Positions 53,097-62,940 are shown, numbered from the stretch's first letter. The stretch is 64,000 nt of DNA from JAJCYK01 sp965224285 (GCA_965224285.1 OZ245043.1:5022001-5086000), one strand, 5' to 3'. The notes: generated by a model from the sequence alone, not told the origin. A program made the numbers and translations.

Positions 53097-53960
53097 TCAG
53101 AGAACACCCATTTTACCGCTTTGATAGTCCTCTATGGCTTGCTGCAATTCTTCCGCTCTATTCATAACGAAGGGTCCGTATTGCGCCATAGGTTCTGGAA
53201 TTGGAGGTGCGGTTACCAGTAGCAACCGGCTGGATTTTGAGCAGGAAATTTCAACTTCATTACCGTCTTGATTGAATACCACCAGTTGCCTGCCCTCAAC
53301 CGGGTATTTGTGGTGGTTGATGGTTACAGCGCCGGCTAATTGGTATAATAGTAAATTCCATTCTTCTGGTACTGGAATAACGATATTACCGGAAGGTTTC
53401 AGTTGAATGGTATATGCCTCAATTGGTAGAGGGTGATCTACCGGACCTTTTAAACCTTGATAGGTGCCACTGATCACATTTAAGTTCACCGTGCTTCGTT
53501 GGTTTTTATAACTAGGGATTTCCTCTCTTTGAAATGGCTGATAGCTCGGTGAAGACATCTTTAGCTCACTTGGCAGATTGACCCATAGCTGTATAATTTC
53601 GAAGGTTCCACCTTGACGCACCATCTCACTTCCTGCTTGTTCAGAGTGTACGATACCGCTGCCTGCACTCATCCATTGTACACCTCCACCGCTTACTACC
53701 TGCTCATTACCCAGGCTATCCCGATGAGCAACCTCGCCGGAAAAAACAAAGGTAACCGGGGCGAAACCTCGATGGGGATGAGGACCGATATCCATCGGGT
53801 TTTTACCTGGTTCCACTTCCAGCGGTCCCAAATGATGTAATAACAAAAAAGGACTGACTTGCTTTACCTTCTGGGTTGGCAGTGGCTGTCCTATTGTAAG
53901 GTTGCCCATAACTACATCCTCAGTGGGGATTACTTGTTTAATGGTTTTACGGGGACTCAT
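53097..53960 (-). CDS. Pirin family protein
   Basis: A 287-residue bicupin. The N-terminal metal site is seen in DIGPHPHRGFAPVTFVFSG and the Glu/His of GIVHSEQAG, matching the pirin metal ligands His-His-His-Glu. The C-terminal pirin_C part includes RLLLVTAPPIPEPMAQYGPF and a final NRAEELQQAIEDYQSGKMG. Pirins can oxidise quercetin-like flavonoids or act as redox regulators. It is followed by tetR and the AhpD-like gene, suggesting an electrophile/oxidant response cluster. Confidence 0.93.
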   Translation of the reverse strand: MSPRKTIKQVIPTEDVVMGNLTIGQPLPTQKVKQVSPFLLLHHLGPLEVEPGKNPMDIGPHPHRGFAPVTFVFSGEVAHRDSLGNEQVVSGGGVQWMSAGSGIVHSEQAGSEMVRQGGTFEIIQLWVNLPSELKMSSPSYQPFQREEIPSYKNQRSTVNLNVISGTYQGLKGPVDHPLPIEAYTIQLKPSGNIVIPVPEEWNLLLYQLAGAVTINHHKYPVEGRQLVVFNQDGNEVEISCSKSSRLLLVTAPPIPEPMAQYGPFVMNRAEELQQAIEDYQSGKMGVL

Positions 53961-54002
53961 ATAGACCTATTGGATGGTTTTATTTTTTATCTTAGCGTTG
54001 CT

Positions 54003-54767
54003 ATGAAGATACTGAAAAGTCTCAACCTCATAATTAATTTTCGCACTATAATTGTTACCATATTATCTTTGGCATCTACCTGGTTGTGCCTTCGTTATAA
54101 CTATACTGCGAATTTTCCTTTGACACTTATTGGGATTGCTATTGTATTTCCAATTGTATTTTCCATCAATAGCGCTTATCGTCGCAGGGAGAATGCTTTG
54201 CAATATCTCTCCGAATTTAAGATCCATGGATTAGCTATATACTATGCAGCCCGGGATTGGATCCCGGAAGGCCCTTTATCTTCGCAGCTTAAAGATCATT
54301 TAAAAAAGATCTTCGAGCTGATGCGTGATTTGATGCATGAACGGGTTCCCCGTTCGCAGGCCGAGTCAAAAGTATACGGTGCTTTTTCAGAATTGAGTAT
54401 TTTACTACAGAGGTTCAGGGGTAATGAGATCGCTGGCGGAGAAATATCCCGGATCAGTCAATATCTGAGTAAGATGATGCTGGCTTTCGATAAAATGAAG
54501 ATAATCCTGCATTACCGGACTCCCATAACTCTTAGGGCTTATAATAAGATCTTTATTTATACTTTTCCTATTATATATGGACCGTATTTCGCCTACACTT
54601 TTGAAAATTATTCTGGCATATTAGGCTATATAATGCCTATTATGTTCTCCTTCATTCTGGTGAGTTTGGATAATATTCAGGATCACCTGGAAAATCCTTA
54701 TGACCTGGTAGGGGAGGATGATGTGAGGTTGGAGGTTGATGATTATATGCGGTACCTGGACTACTAA
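54003..54767 (+). CDS. Bestrophin-like ion channel protein
   Basis: About 254 residues from ATG 54003 (MKILKSLNLI); the open frame upstream overlaps the pirin gene and is rejected. Helices at about 15-33 and 37-55 (TIIVTILSLAS; LTLIGIAIVFPIVFSIN) form the N-terminal part, with RRRENALQYLSE, and IMFSFILVSLDNIQDHLENP at the end matches the bestrophin signature near the calcium or gating site. It should form a pentameric anion or cation channel. It is divergent from pirin with a 42-base gap. Confidence 0.82.
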   Translation: MKILKSLNLIINFRTIIVTILSLASTWLCLRYNYTANFPLTLIGIAIVFPIVFSINSAYRRRENALQYLSEFKIHGLAIYYAARDWIPEGPLSSQLKDHLKKIFELMRDLMHERVPRSQAESKVYGAFSELSILLQRFRGNEIAGGEISRISQYLSKMMLAFDKMKIILHYRTPITLRAYNKIFIYTFPIIYGPYFAYTFENYSGILGYIMPIMFSFILVSLDNIQDHLENPYDLVGEDDVRLEVDDYMRYLDY

Positions 54768-54864
54768 CCTTTCCGTAGCATTTAATTGGCCTCAACTTAA
54801 TTACAATTACCGGCTCAGGCCCTATGATGTGGGCGTTATCTTCCGACCAGCTGTTTGACAGTAA

Positions 54865-55578
54865 TTAATCCGGTAGCTTCTGACTTTCTGCCCAGGTCAT
54901 AGCGGGCTGGAACCATTGCGGTATGGGATTGTAAAGAAATCCGTGGCCCAGTCCGGTATCGATTTGCAATTGTTGGAAACTAACAGCATCGGGTGACCGA
55001 TCGATCCAATACTGGTAATCTTTGCCCCCAATCTTATCTGATTTTTCGTAAATGCCCAGAATATTGCCGCGCAAATTCCAATCGTAGGTTTGCTCCAGGT
55101 AGTCGCTATTGGCACCTAGCAAAACATAATTTACCGGATTCTGATTAAGATGAGAAATCAACATGGCCATCATGGCCCCCTTAGAGGCACCGATAATGGT
55201 GATATCAGCTGGGTTAACTCCACCGGCCACCAACTGGTCAATTTCTCTGGATGTTTTTTCACAGTATTGTTGAAAGTCAGTGTCTGCTGATCTGACCTCG
55301 GCGTGTACGATGGCTCCGGTGTTTTCTAAAGAATCAACGATGGTTGAATACTGGTAAGGCCCGAATTGTTCACTTACTGCATTAATCCCCTGAATTTCAA
55401 TAATTCTCCCGTGTAGGTAGAAAATGTGCTTGTCAGCTGCTGGTCTGGGTTTACAATCAGTCGCCAGTGCGGCCATGATTATAAATAGTAGCAATGGATT
55501 TTTAAAGAGCACAACTCTGTTTATTAGATCAGGTCCTTTCACCTTAAGGTGGGAATTAATATTGAAGCAACAAAACAA
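54865..55578 (-). CDS. Alpha/beta hydrolase, exported
   Basis: Up to 237 residues; the true start is uncertain because a hydrophobic stretch (NPLLLFIIMAALATDC) begins only at about residue 27, so an internal start is likely. The nucleophile elbow is GASKGA and the catalytic His is in TGLGHGFLYNP; IFYLHGRIIE holds the oxyanion region. The acid is probably in the EKSDKIGG segment. Substrate unknown. It is the last gene of a three-gene minus-strand run, 17 bases after the FGE-like gene. Confidence 0.82.
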   Translation of the reverse strand: MFCCFNINSHLKVKGPDLINRVVLFKNPLLLFIIMAALATDCKPRPAADKHIFYLHGRIIEIQGINAVSEQFGPYQYSTIVDSLENTGAIVHAEVRSADTDFQQYCEKTSREIDQLVAGGVNPADITIIGASKGAMMAMLISHLNQNPVNYVLLGANSDYLEQTYDWNLRGNILGIYEKSDKIGGKDYQYWIDRSPDAVSFQQLQIDTGLGHGFLYNPIPQWFQPAMTWAESQKLPD

Positions 55579-55595
55579 TCTTAGTGAACCTCGGC

Positions 55596-56462
55596 TTAAT
55601 CAATCTCTTTTACTACCCTAAATCCCAGGTTAAAATACCTGACGTGAGGATCATCGTAATTACGCCAGTACGGTCTTAAGTTATTTATACCATTATGAAA
55701 AGATCCACCCCGCATGGCTTTGGCCGTCTCGTAACCTGGAACAGTCTCCCCGTTATAAGTTGAGATGGTGTTTTCACACCATTCCCAAACGTTGCCTGCC
55801 AAATCATATATACCCAAGGAATTGGCTATATAATTACCAACCGGTGCGGTAAAAGCAAATCCATCATCAACTTGCTTATCACCCCAAGGATAGGGTGTGT
55901 TTCGGTCAGCAAAATTCGCCACTTCTGCAGAAATGTTTTGGGTGCCCCAAACATTAGGGATGCTAGTGCCTCCATTGCGGGCTGCATATTCCCACTCTGA
56001 TTCAGTTGGAAGCCTGTATTTATCATCAGTGCTGGTTGATAACCATTTACAGTAGGCCTTGGCATCCTCCCAACTGACACAAGTGACAGGATGATCATCT
56101 TCCTGGTAAAACCCCGGATCTTTCCAGGAAATGGCTTTCTTTTCCCATTTCCGGCTGGAATCGTTAAGGTAGGTGTAACTATAAGCCCAGGCTTCTTTTT
56201 CTGCCTCCGTTCGATAACCCGTAGAGCGTACAAATCTGTTGAAATTCGACCGGGTTATTTCGTGCCGGCTAAGGTAAAAATCCTCAATTTCCACCTGGTG
56301 AACCGGCAAGGCAAAGGTATCCGTAGGATCGCATTCATTTCCCATATTGAACGTACCACCTGATATGAAGACCATTTCATTGGCAGAATCTAGCAACGGG
56401 TGATGTTTAGATGAACAACTAGTCAATATCAGCAAAAATAAAAGGGCGCTTGCCACCTTCAT
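55596..56462 (-). CDS. Lipoprotein of the formylglycine-generating-enzyme (SUMF1) family
   Basis: A 288-residue lipoprotein (lipobox LTSC). The FGE-sulfatase fold is clear: MVFISGGTFNMGNE at the start, HPVTCVSWEDAKAYCKWLS (about 123-141), YRLPTESEWEYAARNGG, GIYDLAGNVWEWCEN and RGGSFHNG. Anaerobic sulfatase-maturing Cys pairs cannot be proven here. Most bacterial members are not true sulfatase activators. No sulfatase gene is in the window, so its partner is unknown. It lies between a lectin-like protein and an alpha/beta hydrolase. Confidence 0.92.
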   Translation of the reverse strand: MKVASALLFLLILTSCSSKHHPLLDSANEMVFISGGTFNMGNECDPTDTFALPVHQVEIEDFYLSRHEITRSNFNRFVRSTGYRTEAEKEAWAYSYTYLNDSSRKWEKKAISWKDPGFYQEDDHPVTCVSWEDAKAYCKWLSTSTDDKYRLPTESEWEYAARNGGTSIPNVWGTQNISAEVANFADRNTPYPWGDKQVDDGFAFTAPVGNYIANSLGIYDLAGNVWEWCENTISTYNGETVPGYETAKAMRGGSFHNGINNLRPYWRNYDDPHVRYFNLGFRVVKEID

Positions 56463-56471
56463 GATAACCAG

Positions 56472-57581
56472 CTAATCAGAGACTATACTCACACCTTCCA
56501 GATTTTCCAGCCTTGCTTTGAGGCCCCAGCCACCAAAGGATTCGGATACCGCTATGATCACTTCATTCTCCCCTTTGGCCAAGTCCAGATAAAGTGCGTC
56601 GAACCAGCCAATAGTTCCCAAATAACGGTAATCCCGAGACCTGAATTCTCGCTGACCTGAATAGATCAGTTTCCCATTGACATAGACCCTGGCACGATCG
56701 CTGTAGCCAAATTGCAGCCCTTTCAGTTGATCCTTCTCCGAGACAATAGTAAATTTTGCCAAGGCGGTATTGGTATCTTCAGTAACAGGAGATAGTTTGG
56801 CCAAATTGACCAATCCATCATATTCTATAGGCAGGGTTTTCCACTCTGAAATTTTTGAGGTTATGGACTTTAAATTAAGCACGGTATCCAGGGATTTTTC
56901 CCCTAAAGGAGAAGATACTTGCCAGTTTTTGATGGTCCCTTTATCTAAAGCGGGGAGTTCTGGCGCTGGACTGAGCATCTCTTCCACCTCCCGCTCCTGG
57001 TAGCTAAAGTTTGCATAGTGAGCCCCTCCCATAAAAGTACCAATACCTAACCTGCCATTTTGGTGATCGGATTTTAGGTCGTGTACTTTTAAGATTGGTT
57101 GCGACATGTCATTAATAAAAACCTCCATACGATCACTACCAATTACCAGGCGGAAGTGATTCCATTCATTGAAGTTATAGTCATAAGCTGTAGAGTAACC
57201 ATCACCGTGATATAGTTGCCAACCCGCCAGACCATTAAACACCGGGGTATATTGCATAGCATCGGGGTTGCCTGATTGGTGAGGTCTGATATAAAACTCT
57301 TCATAGTTTCCTCTCTCCTGAATCCTAAAGTGAATCCCTAAGAATTTTCGGCCTTGTTCGAAAGCCATATCAAATTCAATTATTCCGGTGCCGAACTGAG
57401 AGTCCTTAAGTCTGGCAGAACCGTCTTCCAGATAGAGCGCCGTTTTACCTTTATACTCCAGAAACTTATGATTTTTAGCTTCGATATCCCAATAATCATT
57501 GCTCAACTCCGGGGTAATTATATTCTGGGATACCATTTCGATGGTTGAGATCAGGGCAAGCAGGAAAAACTGGTATTTCAT
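56472..57581 (-). CDS. Exported lectin-like protein (concanavalin-like plus carbohydrate-binding domain)
   Basis: A 369-residue secreted protein with a signal peptide. The first domain (about 25-205) has a jelly-roll pattern: GIIEFDMAFEQGRKFLGIHF, EEFYIRPHQSGNPDA, NEWNHFRLVIGSDRMEVFIN and GRLGIGTFMGGAHYANF. The second (about 225-365) is galactose-binding-like, with YSDRARVYVNGKLIYSG and NEVIIAVSESFGGWGLKARL. No catalytic acids are evident. It is the first gene of the run 57581 to 54865 and may bind polysaccharide. Confidence 0.8.
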   Translation of the reverse strand: MKYQFFLLALISTIEMVSQNIITPELSNDYWDIEAKNHKFLEYKGKTALYLEDGSARLKDSQFGTGIIEFDMAFEQGRKFLGIHFRIQERGNYEEFYIRPHQSGNPDAMQYTPVFNGLAGWQLYHGDGYSTAYDYNFNEWNHFRLVIGSDRMEVFINDMSQPILKVHDLKSDHQNGRLGIGTFMGGAHYANFSYQEREVEEMLSPAPELPALDKGTIKNWQVSSPLGEKSLDTVLNLKSITSKISEWKTLPIEYDGLVNLAKLSPVTEDTNTALAKFTIVSEKDQLKGLQFGYSDRARVYVNGKLIYSGQREFRSRDYRYLGTIGWFDALYLDLAKGENEVIIAVSESFGGWGLKARLENLEGVSIVSD

Positions 57582-57791
57582 GATTTAAGATTGGTCTATT
57601 TCTACAAGGAGACTATAATTCATATCGGCTGAACCTCATTAATCATACGAATGCTTCAAACACATAGTTCTCTAGAAGCCTCGTTTAACCGATTACAGGG
57701 TTAAAAAAGACGTATTTACCTGGTGATGGGCTGAGATTGTGGTTATGGCAGATCACATCAGGAGATTTTTGAATATTTAGCTTGACAACTC

Positions 57792-58154
57792 TTATGGAGA
57801 AGATTTAGTCAACTTGCGATCTTCCCTGATTTCCCCAATATGATAATAAGCAATTATCTTTTCAATAAGACCGTGTTGCATATAATACCACTCACTGACA
57901 TCTAAATTAAAATCACCTTGAGTGGCGGTATATCGCACACAGGCTTTGTCCTGAAGATATATTTGATCGTGAATTTCGAACTGGTAGCCCAGAAATTTGT
58001 CACGGTTTTGATCAACCAGCTCCAGATAGGATTTACGCCCTTCAATGGTGCCAAAAGGGCTGGTGTGGTTGAATTTTTCAGCTATTGGTAAATTTTGGAA
58101 ATCCCCCTGATCCCATTTTTCAAACCAATCAGAAACTAATGCTTTCATTTCCAT
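57792..58154 (-). CDS. SnoaL/NTF2-like protein
   Basis: A 120-residue soluble protein with the SnoaL-like pattern: MKALVSDWFEKWDQGDFQNL, then EKFNHTSPFGTIEGRKSYLE and a final LIEKIIAYYHIGEIREDRK. Enzymatic role unknown. It is the fourth NTF2-like protein in the window. Confidence 0.85.
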   Translation of the reverse strand: MEMKALVSDWFEKWDQGDFQNLPIAEKFNHTSPFGTIEGRKSYLELVDQNRDKFLGYQFEIHDQIYLQDKACVRYTATQGDFNLDVSEWYYMQHGLIEKIIAYYHIGEIREDRKLTKSSP

Positions 58155-58241
58155 TCGCTCAGATCTAAATGTGTAGTCAGTGAGTGTTAAGATAGGTAAT
58201 ACTTGAAAAAAGGCAAACTCGAGTCGGTTGGAATATCTATT

Positions 58242-59087
58242 TTAACGGCTCGATCCTTGAAGGTCAGAGTTGGCCATTGAAGTCATCTTATTTTTTAATC
58301 CAGGGTTATTTTGATCGGTCTGCTTCCAGATTTCCAACAAACTGTTTTCTATCCAGTGCCATCGATGCTTTAGATCAGTCACCCGGGGAATAAAACCCGA
58401 TTGTTTAACTAATGAAAAACCTCGAAATAGCATGTGTAGCATAAAGGTGGAATGAGTACGCCAATCAGTGGGCCGGTCATTGATCTGGTAGTCAAAGCTG
58501 GCACATAAGGTCATTGCTTTAGAAAAAACAGACCCCAGTTGATCGAATAAAGGTTGCACTACCTCTGATTGTTCATGCCACAGAATATCGGTATTGGCTT
58601 CCCAGATTAAAGTACTAGTACGAGATTGCTTATTCTTCGATTTGCTGAGGGTTCTGGCTTGGTTTAGTTTTTCCAGTGCAGGTATTAATTGTCGATAATT
58701 GGCTTGATCTTTTAAGGTATTCCTCAATTGCTTGAATTCCATTTCACAAAAGGCTGCATGAACCCAACCGATATCTTCAAAAATTGCATTATTGACGATG
58801 CGTATTATCTGCATATCATCACCTAGGCTCCTCTTATCCGTTTGGCAAACTTCCTTAAGGCTTTTTATTTTCCTATCATGCCAGTTATTCAGTTTTAGGC
58901 TGCTGCCGATGTGATGTGATGCAAAGGCTGCCATTCCCGCCCATTTGTAGAGACCAGGCTCTCGAAGATAAAGATCGGCATACTTGGCAGTGATGGCTTG
59001 ATTTCTAGCTAATACGGAGGTTTTTGGTGGCAAGTCGGCGTTAAGCTTCTTTTTCCAAACATTGACGGATGTCAATTCTTCCCTCAT
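58242..59087 (-). CDS. Hypothetical protein, 281 aa
   Basis: I do not recognise this family with confidence. No signal peptide or membrane helix is seen, and the protein is helical and basic. Near the N-terminus RNQAITAKYADLYLREPGLY then KWAGMAAFASHHIG are likely conserved; the C-terminal half contains RPTDWRTHSTFMLHMLFRGF and HRWHWIENSLLEIW. Similar first segments occur in proteins annotated DUF2515, but I cannot confirm it. It is monocistronic, with no clear neighbour link. Confidence 0.6.
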   Translation of the reverse strand: MREELTSVNVWKKKLNADLPPKTSVLARNQAITAKYADLYLREPGLYKWAGMAAFASHHIGSSLKLNNWHDRKIKSLKEVCQTDKRSLGDDMQIIRIVNNAIFEDIGWVHAAFCEMEFKQLRNTLKDQANYRQLIPALEKLNQARTLSKSKNKQSRTSTLIWEANTDILWHEQSEVVQPLFDQLGSVFSKAMTLCASFDYQINDRPTDWRTHSTFMLHMLFRGFSLVKQSGFIPRVTDLKHRWHWIENSLLEIWKQTDQNNPGLKNKMTSMANSDLQGSSR

Positions 59088-59194
59088 AATTAAGGAACTT
59101 AGTACTGATCAGTCAAACCCGACATTCAATTCATTTTTTGAGGTTTTCCCATTATTGTTTGTCTCTTGAGATAACCTGAAATACCTCCTTGGCT

Positions 59195-59407
59195 CTAGAT
59201 TTTCCAAAAGCCCATGATCTCTTTGGCACCTATATGAGGGGGCAGTGATAATTCACCGCTGTTTACTACCGCGTGGAGAATAAAGGGTTTCTTACTTTTC
59301 TTGGTCTGAATAATACTCGCCTCAATATCTTTTGCCTGTTCTACTGTTATTCCTTCCCCGCCGTAAAGCTTTGCATAGTCAGCGAAATTGAAATTCTGTT
59401 GATGCAA
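59195..59407 (-). pseudogene. C-terminal remnant of a thiamine-pyrophosphate enzyme
   Basis: The 70-codon piece NFNFADYAKLYGGEGITVEQ, AKDIEASIIQTKKSKKPFIL, then HAVVNSGELSLPPHI matches the tail of pyruvate oxidase/acetolactate-synthase-like enzymes, which are about 550-600 residues. The thiamine-binding GDG motif and everything upstream are missing. It is a leftover of a deletion. Confidence 0.8.
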
Positions 59408-59548
59408 TGCATCCGGAAATTCCCCATACTTAAATTTATTACCTACACTTCCTTAAAGTTCAATTGAAAAAATTTGGTTCATTCTTGGAGTAGTAAATTT
59501 CTGGTGTCGGTCTTTTATAAAGAATATTAGAGGCCAAATCTGAACTTA

Positions 59549-62536
59549 TCACAGTATATACTGTGGTTTTGTGTCTTTCCCGGATGCTTGGTATTTGTCA
59601 ACCATAGGCAACTTATCCATCCAATCCACCTCCACCATAGGATAGCCGAAATCTGCCACTACCTTACCCCTGATGTGATAAAATCCTTTACCCCGGAAGG
59701 GGAAACGACGGGCTACCGGAGGAAAATGAGTGGTGTCGAATACCAGGCCTTGCTTATCATAAAAAGTCCCGAAGTGCATGAGTTTTCCATTTTTGGTGTG
59801 GGTGTCTTTGGTAGTCACCAGATAGCCTACCATTTCGGCTGAATGTCCGATCCTGGAAGGCAGATGGGCTGCCAGGGTATCGCCATAGTTGTCTGACGGC
59901 AGCAGCTGGAATGGATCGCACAGGGGGAAACCCAGCAACTCGATCTGGTCAAAAGCATTGGCATAAGGATAAATTTCCAATTTGGGTAAGCGGTAATTTT
60001 TAGGAGAAAGATTGAAAAGGTCCAGGGTATTGGGTACAGGCCTGGGTTGATTAAAGTGCATATGTGCTTCCCATAGCAGCGAGCGTTTGTCCTTGCCGGT
60101 AAACCGGAAAGCATCAATGCGAATCAGCAGTCGTAATTGCTCCAAACCTATGGAAGTACGCCGAAGAAAATTATCCAGGCTGCTGAAAGGACCCCGCTGC
60201 TGGCGTTCCCAAGGTATATGTTGACACCATTGGCTTTCCAGGCTTTTCAAATGGATAAAACCCATATAAATATGGCGACCCTGAATAGAGGTAAGGTGCT
60301 CGCTGTGGTTAACACAGGGCGCTTGTATAATGGCGCCGTTCATCCGGGCTTCGTGAAAATAGAATTCTGTACGGTAAAAACCACCAAAGTTATTGATCAC
60401 TCCCACCATGAATTCCAGCGGATAATGGGCCTTGAGATAGAGGCTTTGGTAACTTTCAACCGCATAGCTGGCGGAATGGCCTTTGGAGAAGGAGTAACCG
60501 GAAAAACTTTCTATTTCGAACCACACTCTTTTGCTCACTTCATCCGGATAACCTCTGGCCTGGCAATTAAGGAAGAACTGTTTTTCCACTCTTTTGAATT
60601 CACTGCGGGACCGGAATTTGCCGGACATGCCTCGCCGCAGTATATCGGCTTCTGCCAGGGTAAGACCGGCAAAATGATGGGCAACTTTTATCACATCTTC
60701 CTGATAGACCATCACCCCATAAGTTTCTGCCATCAGTTCATCCATTTTGGGATGGATGGATTCATAATTTTTTCCTTGTTGCACCTGGTGATGACGCTCG
60801 ATGTAGGCCCGCATCATTCCAGACCGCGCTACTCCAGGGCGGATAATGGAACTGGCCGCTACCAGAGTCAAATAGTTATCGCAACTAAGCTTTCCTAACA
60901 ACATGCGCATGGCGGGGGATTCCACGTAAAAGCACCCCATTGTTCGACCAGTGCTCAACAAGTTTTTGATAAGACGATCCTGCTTGAAGTGGTGAAAGTC
61001 GTGGATGTCAATTTCCCGGCGGTGGTTCTTGCTTATGATCTCCACGGTATCCCGTATATGGCCTAATCCACGCTGGCTCAGAATGTCGAATTTATATATA
61101 CCAATATCTTCGGCATTATGCATTTCAAAATGCGTGGTGGGATAACCTTTGGGTGGAAAATCTGTAGCAGTGTAAGCATGGATAGGCGCTTCGGTGATCA
61201 GTACACCTCCGGCATGGACCGATAAGTGTGAGGGAATTGACATCATTTTTTGGGCATACCTAAAGATCATACCGCTTACCCGGTCTTTAGTCTGAGATGG
61301 ATAACTGATCAGATGGTCGATCTCGGCTTTTGGAAGCCCGAACACTTTACCTAATTCCCTGATTGTCGATCGGTTTTTGAAGGTGATGTGAGTTCCCAGT
61401 AGGGCCGTGTGTTGGTATCCGTAGGTGTCGAAGATGTATTGAGTGACCAAGTCCCGGTTTTTCCATGAGAAATCAATATCGAAATCGGGGGGCGAACTTC
61501 GTTGCGGGTTGAGAAATCGCTCAAAATATAGATCCAGTTCAATAGGATCCACATTGGTCAAACCCAGGCAGTAAGCCACCAGGCTGTTAGCGCCGCTGCC
61601 TCGTCCTACATGCTCAAATTGCTGTCTGCGTGCAAAAGAGACGATATCGTGACAGATCAGGAAGTATGCGGCAAAATTTCGATGGGCAATTACCTCTAGT
61701 TCACGTTCCAGTCGTTTACGGGCGGTGTTTTCGCTGGTCTTACCTTCGAATCTGGCCGGGAAGCCCTGCCAGGCCAGCGTGGTTAATTTTTGTAGATCTT
61801 CCTGCTTACTTTGAGTGATGATCGATTTGTTCTTGTCGGTGTGGAATTCAAATTGTATATGGCACTTTTTCAGCAGTTGCCGGGTGTTTTTAATTAAGTT
61901 GGGAAGCCTTTGATAGAGTTTGGTCAGCTTTTTTTCAGGCCACATCACTTCATGGGAAAAGCTTTGCTGAGAAGGCTCCAATTTGCTCAATAGCGTGTTA
62001 TAGTGCATGGCCCTCATAAGCCGGTGGATCTGAAAGGTAGTTCGGTCCTTGAAGGTAACCGGATGCCAAATTACCAATCGGTCGCCGGCCGGTTTTGCCT
62101 TTCTGGCAATCACCCGGTTGATTTCACCGGGGCGGATCCCAATGTACTCCCAAGGACGCAGGTCAGCAGGGGCCTGATCCCAGGGGTATATCACTACTGC
62201 CTGTTCAAATTCCGGTGCCCGGCTTAGCAGCGGCAAGTCCATGCGATTGTGATGGGAAAGGTATCCGTTGAGTTCCTGGTATCCTCTGTTATTACGGGCG
62301 ATTGCCAGATATAAGAGACTATTATTTCTATGAAACTCAATACCCAGCGCTATTTCTAATTTGTAATCCCTCTCTTGCCCCCGGCAAATTCTCAGCATTT
62401 CAATATGCCCTGCGGTGCTGTTAATATCAGCCACTACCAATTTCTTTACTCCGCATCTGCGCGCCTCATCGAATAACTCCCTCGGAGAAAGCGTGCCGTA
62501 CTTGAAACTGAAATAAGTGTGACAATTTAAATACAT
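59549..62536 (-). CDS. DnaE2-like error-prone DNA polymerase III alpha subunit
   Basis: A 995-residue DNA polymerase of the bacterial C family, shorter than replicative DnaE (about 1160). A degenerate PHP domain opens it: the usual metal His in TDH is Ile (VVADIN), so the proofreading-type site is damaged. The polymerase catalytic Asp pair is in PPDFDIDFSW (about 334-343), after HVGRGSGANSLVAYCLG. Fingers and helix-hairpin-helix region follow, ending with an OB-fold (AEMVGYLVTTKDTHTK). Such polymerases copy past lesions and mutate. It is divergent from an S24 regulator gene, and the usual DinB/ImuB partner gene is not nearby. Confidence 0.92.
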   Translation of the reverse strand: MYLNCHTYFSFKYGTLSPRELFDEARRCGVKKLVVADINSTAGHIEMLRICRGQERDYKLEIALGIEFHRNNSLLYLAIARNNRGYQELNGYLSHHNRMDLPLLSRAPEFEQAVVIYPWDQAPADLRPWEYIGIRPGEINRVIARKAKPAGDRLVIWHPVTFKDRTTFQIHRLMRAMHYNTLLSKLEPSQQSFSHEVMWPEKKLTKLYQRLPNLIKNTRQLLKKCHIQFEFHTDKNKSIITQSKQEDLQKLTTLAWQGFPARFEGKTSENTARKRLERELEVIAHRNFAAYFLICHDIVSFARRQQFEHVGRGSGANSLVAYCLGLTNVDPIELDLYFERFLNPQRSSPPDFDIDFSWKNRDLVTQYIFDTYGYQHTALLGTHITFKNRSTIRELGKVFGLPKAEIDHLISYPSQTKDRVSGMIFRYAQKMMSIPSHLSVHAGGVLITEAPIHAYTATDFPPKGYPTTHFEMHNAEDIGIYKFDILSQRGLGHIRDTVEIISKNHRREIDIHDFHHFKQDRLIKNLLSTGRTMGCFYVESPAMRMLLGKLSCDNYLTLVAASSIIRPGVARSGMMRAYIERHHQVQQGKNYESIHPKMDELMAETYGVMVYQEDVIKVAHHFAGLTLAEADILRRGMSGKFRSRSEFKRVEKQFFLNCQARGYPDEVSKRVWFEIESFSGYSFSKGHSASYAVESYQSLYLKAHYPLEFMVGVINNFGGFYRTEFYFHEARMNGAIIQAPCVNHSEHLTSIQGRHIYMGFIHLKSLESQWCQHIPWERQQRGPFSSLDNFLRRTSIGLEQLRLLIRIDAFRFTGKDKRSLLWEAHMHFNQPRPVPNTLDLFNLSPKNYRLPKLEIYPYANAFDQIELLGFPLCDPFQLLPSDNYGDTLAAHLPSRIGHSAEMVGYLVTTKDTHTKNGKLMHFGTFYDKQGLVFDTTHFPPVARRFPFRGKGFYHIRGKVVADFGYPMVEVDWMDKLPMVDKYQASGKDTKPQYIL

Positions 62537-62574
62537 GTTCGATAATTACCGGGATAAAAAAACTAAAAATATTG

Positions 62575-62592
62575 GATATAATAAATTATATC
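62575..62592. promoter_or_regulatory. Candidate operator between the polymerase and the S24 regulator unit
   Basis: GATATAAT (62575-62582) and ATTATATC (62585-62592) form a perfect 8-bp inverted repeat with a 2-base centre. It lies 39 bases from the polymerase start and 10 bases before the likely ATG at 62602. The palindrome fits a dimeric repressor and makes the S24 protein the natural candidate. The site is A+T-rich, so chance is possible. Confidence 0.5.
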
Positions 62593-62601
62593 ACTAATAT
62601 T

Positions 62602-62910
62602 ATGAGCATTAATACTAATTATAATAGCATGAACATAACCAGTGATAACCCCAGTTCATACAAATTGAAGTTATGCTCCAAAAAGCTGCAGTCAGGGAAA
62701 TTTCAGGTAAAATTTTATGCCAGTAAGGAAGAGGAGGATTTGTACGGTTATGTATTGGTAGATGCCAAGGATACCCTGAAAGAGGTGGTCAATACTATAA
62801 AATTACGCCTGCACCTCATGGATGAAGCCAATGATTATTACCAAACCCACCTTTATGCAGTGAGAAAGCTCTCTCCGCCCAAAGCGGAGTTCATGATATT
62901 TAAATCTTAG
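62602..62910 (+). CDS. Small protein of unknown function, SOS-unit ORF
   Basis: About 102 residues from ATG 62602 (MSINTNYNSM); ATG 62629 is also possible, and the TTG at 62572 lies at the operator edge and is rejected. The soluble product has KLKLCSKKLQSGKFQVKFYA and LVDAKDTLKEVVNTIKLRLH, without known domain. Its place between the polymerase and the S24 gene is what links it to DNA damage tolerance. The next gene starts 30 bases after it, so they are likely one operon. Confidence 0.7.
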   Translation: MSINTNYNSMNITSDNPSSYKLKLCSKKLQSGKFQVKFYASKEEEDLYGYVLVDAKDTLKEVVNTIKLRLHLMDEANDYYQTHLYAVRKLSPPKAEFMIFKS

Positions 62911-62940
62911 ATGTAAATTGCCTACATATTTACCCACACA

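Noticed and set aside
62572..62601. TTG start at 62572 for the small gene
   Set aside because: It would place the coding sequence over the palindromic operator; ATG codons at 62602 or 62629 are more plausible.
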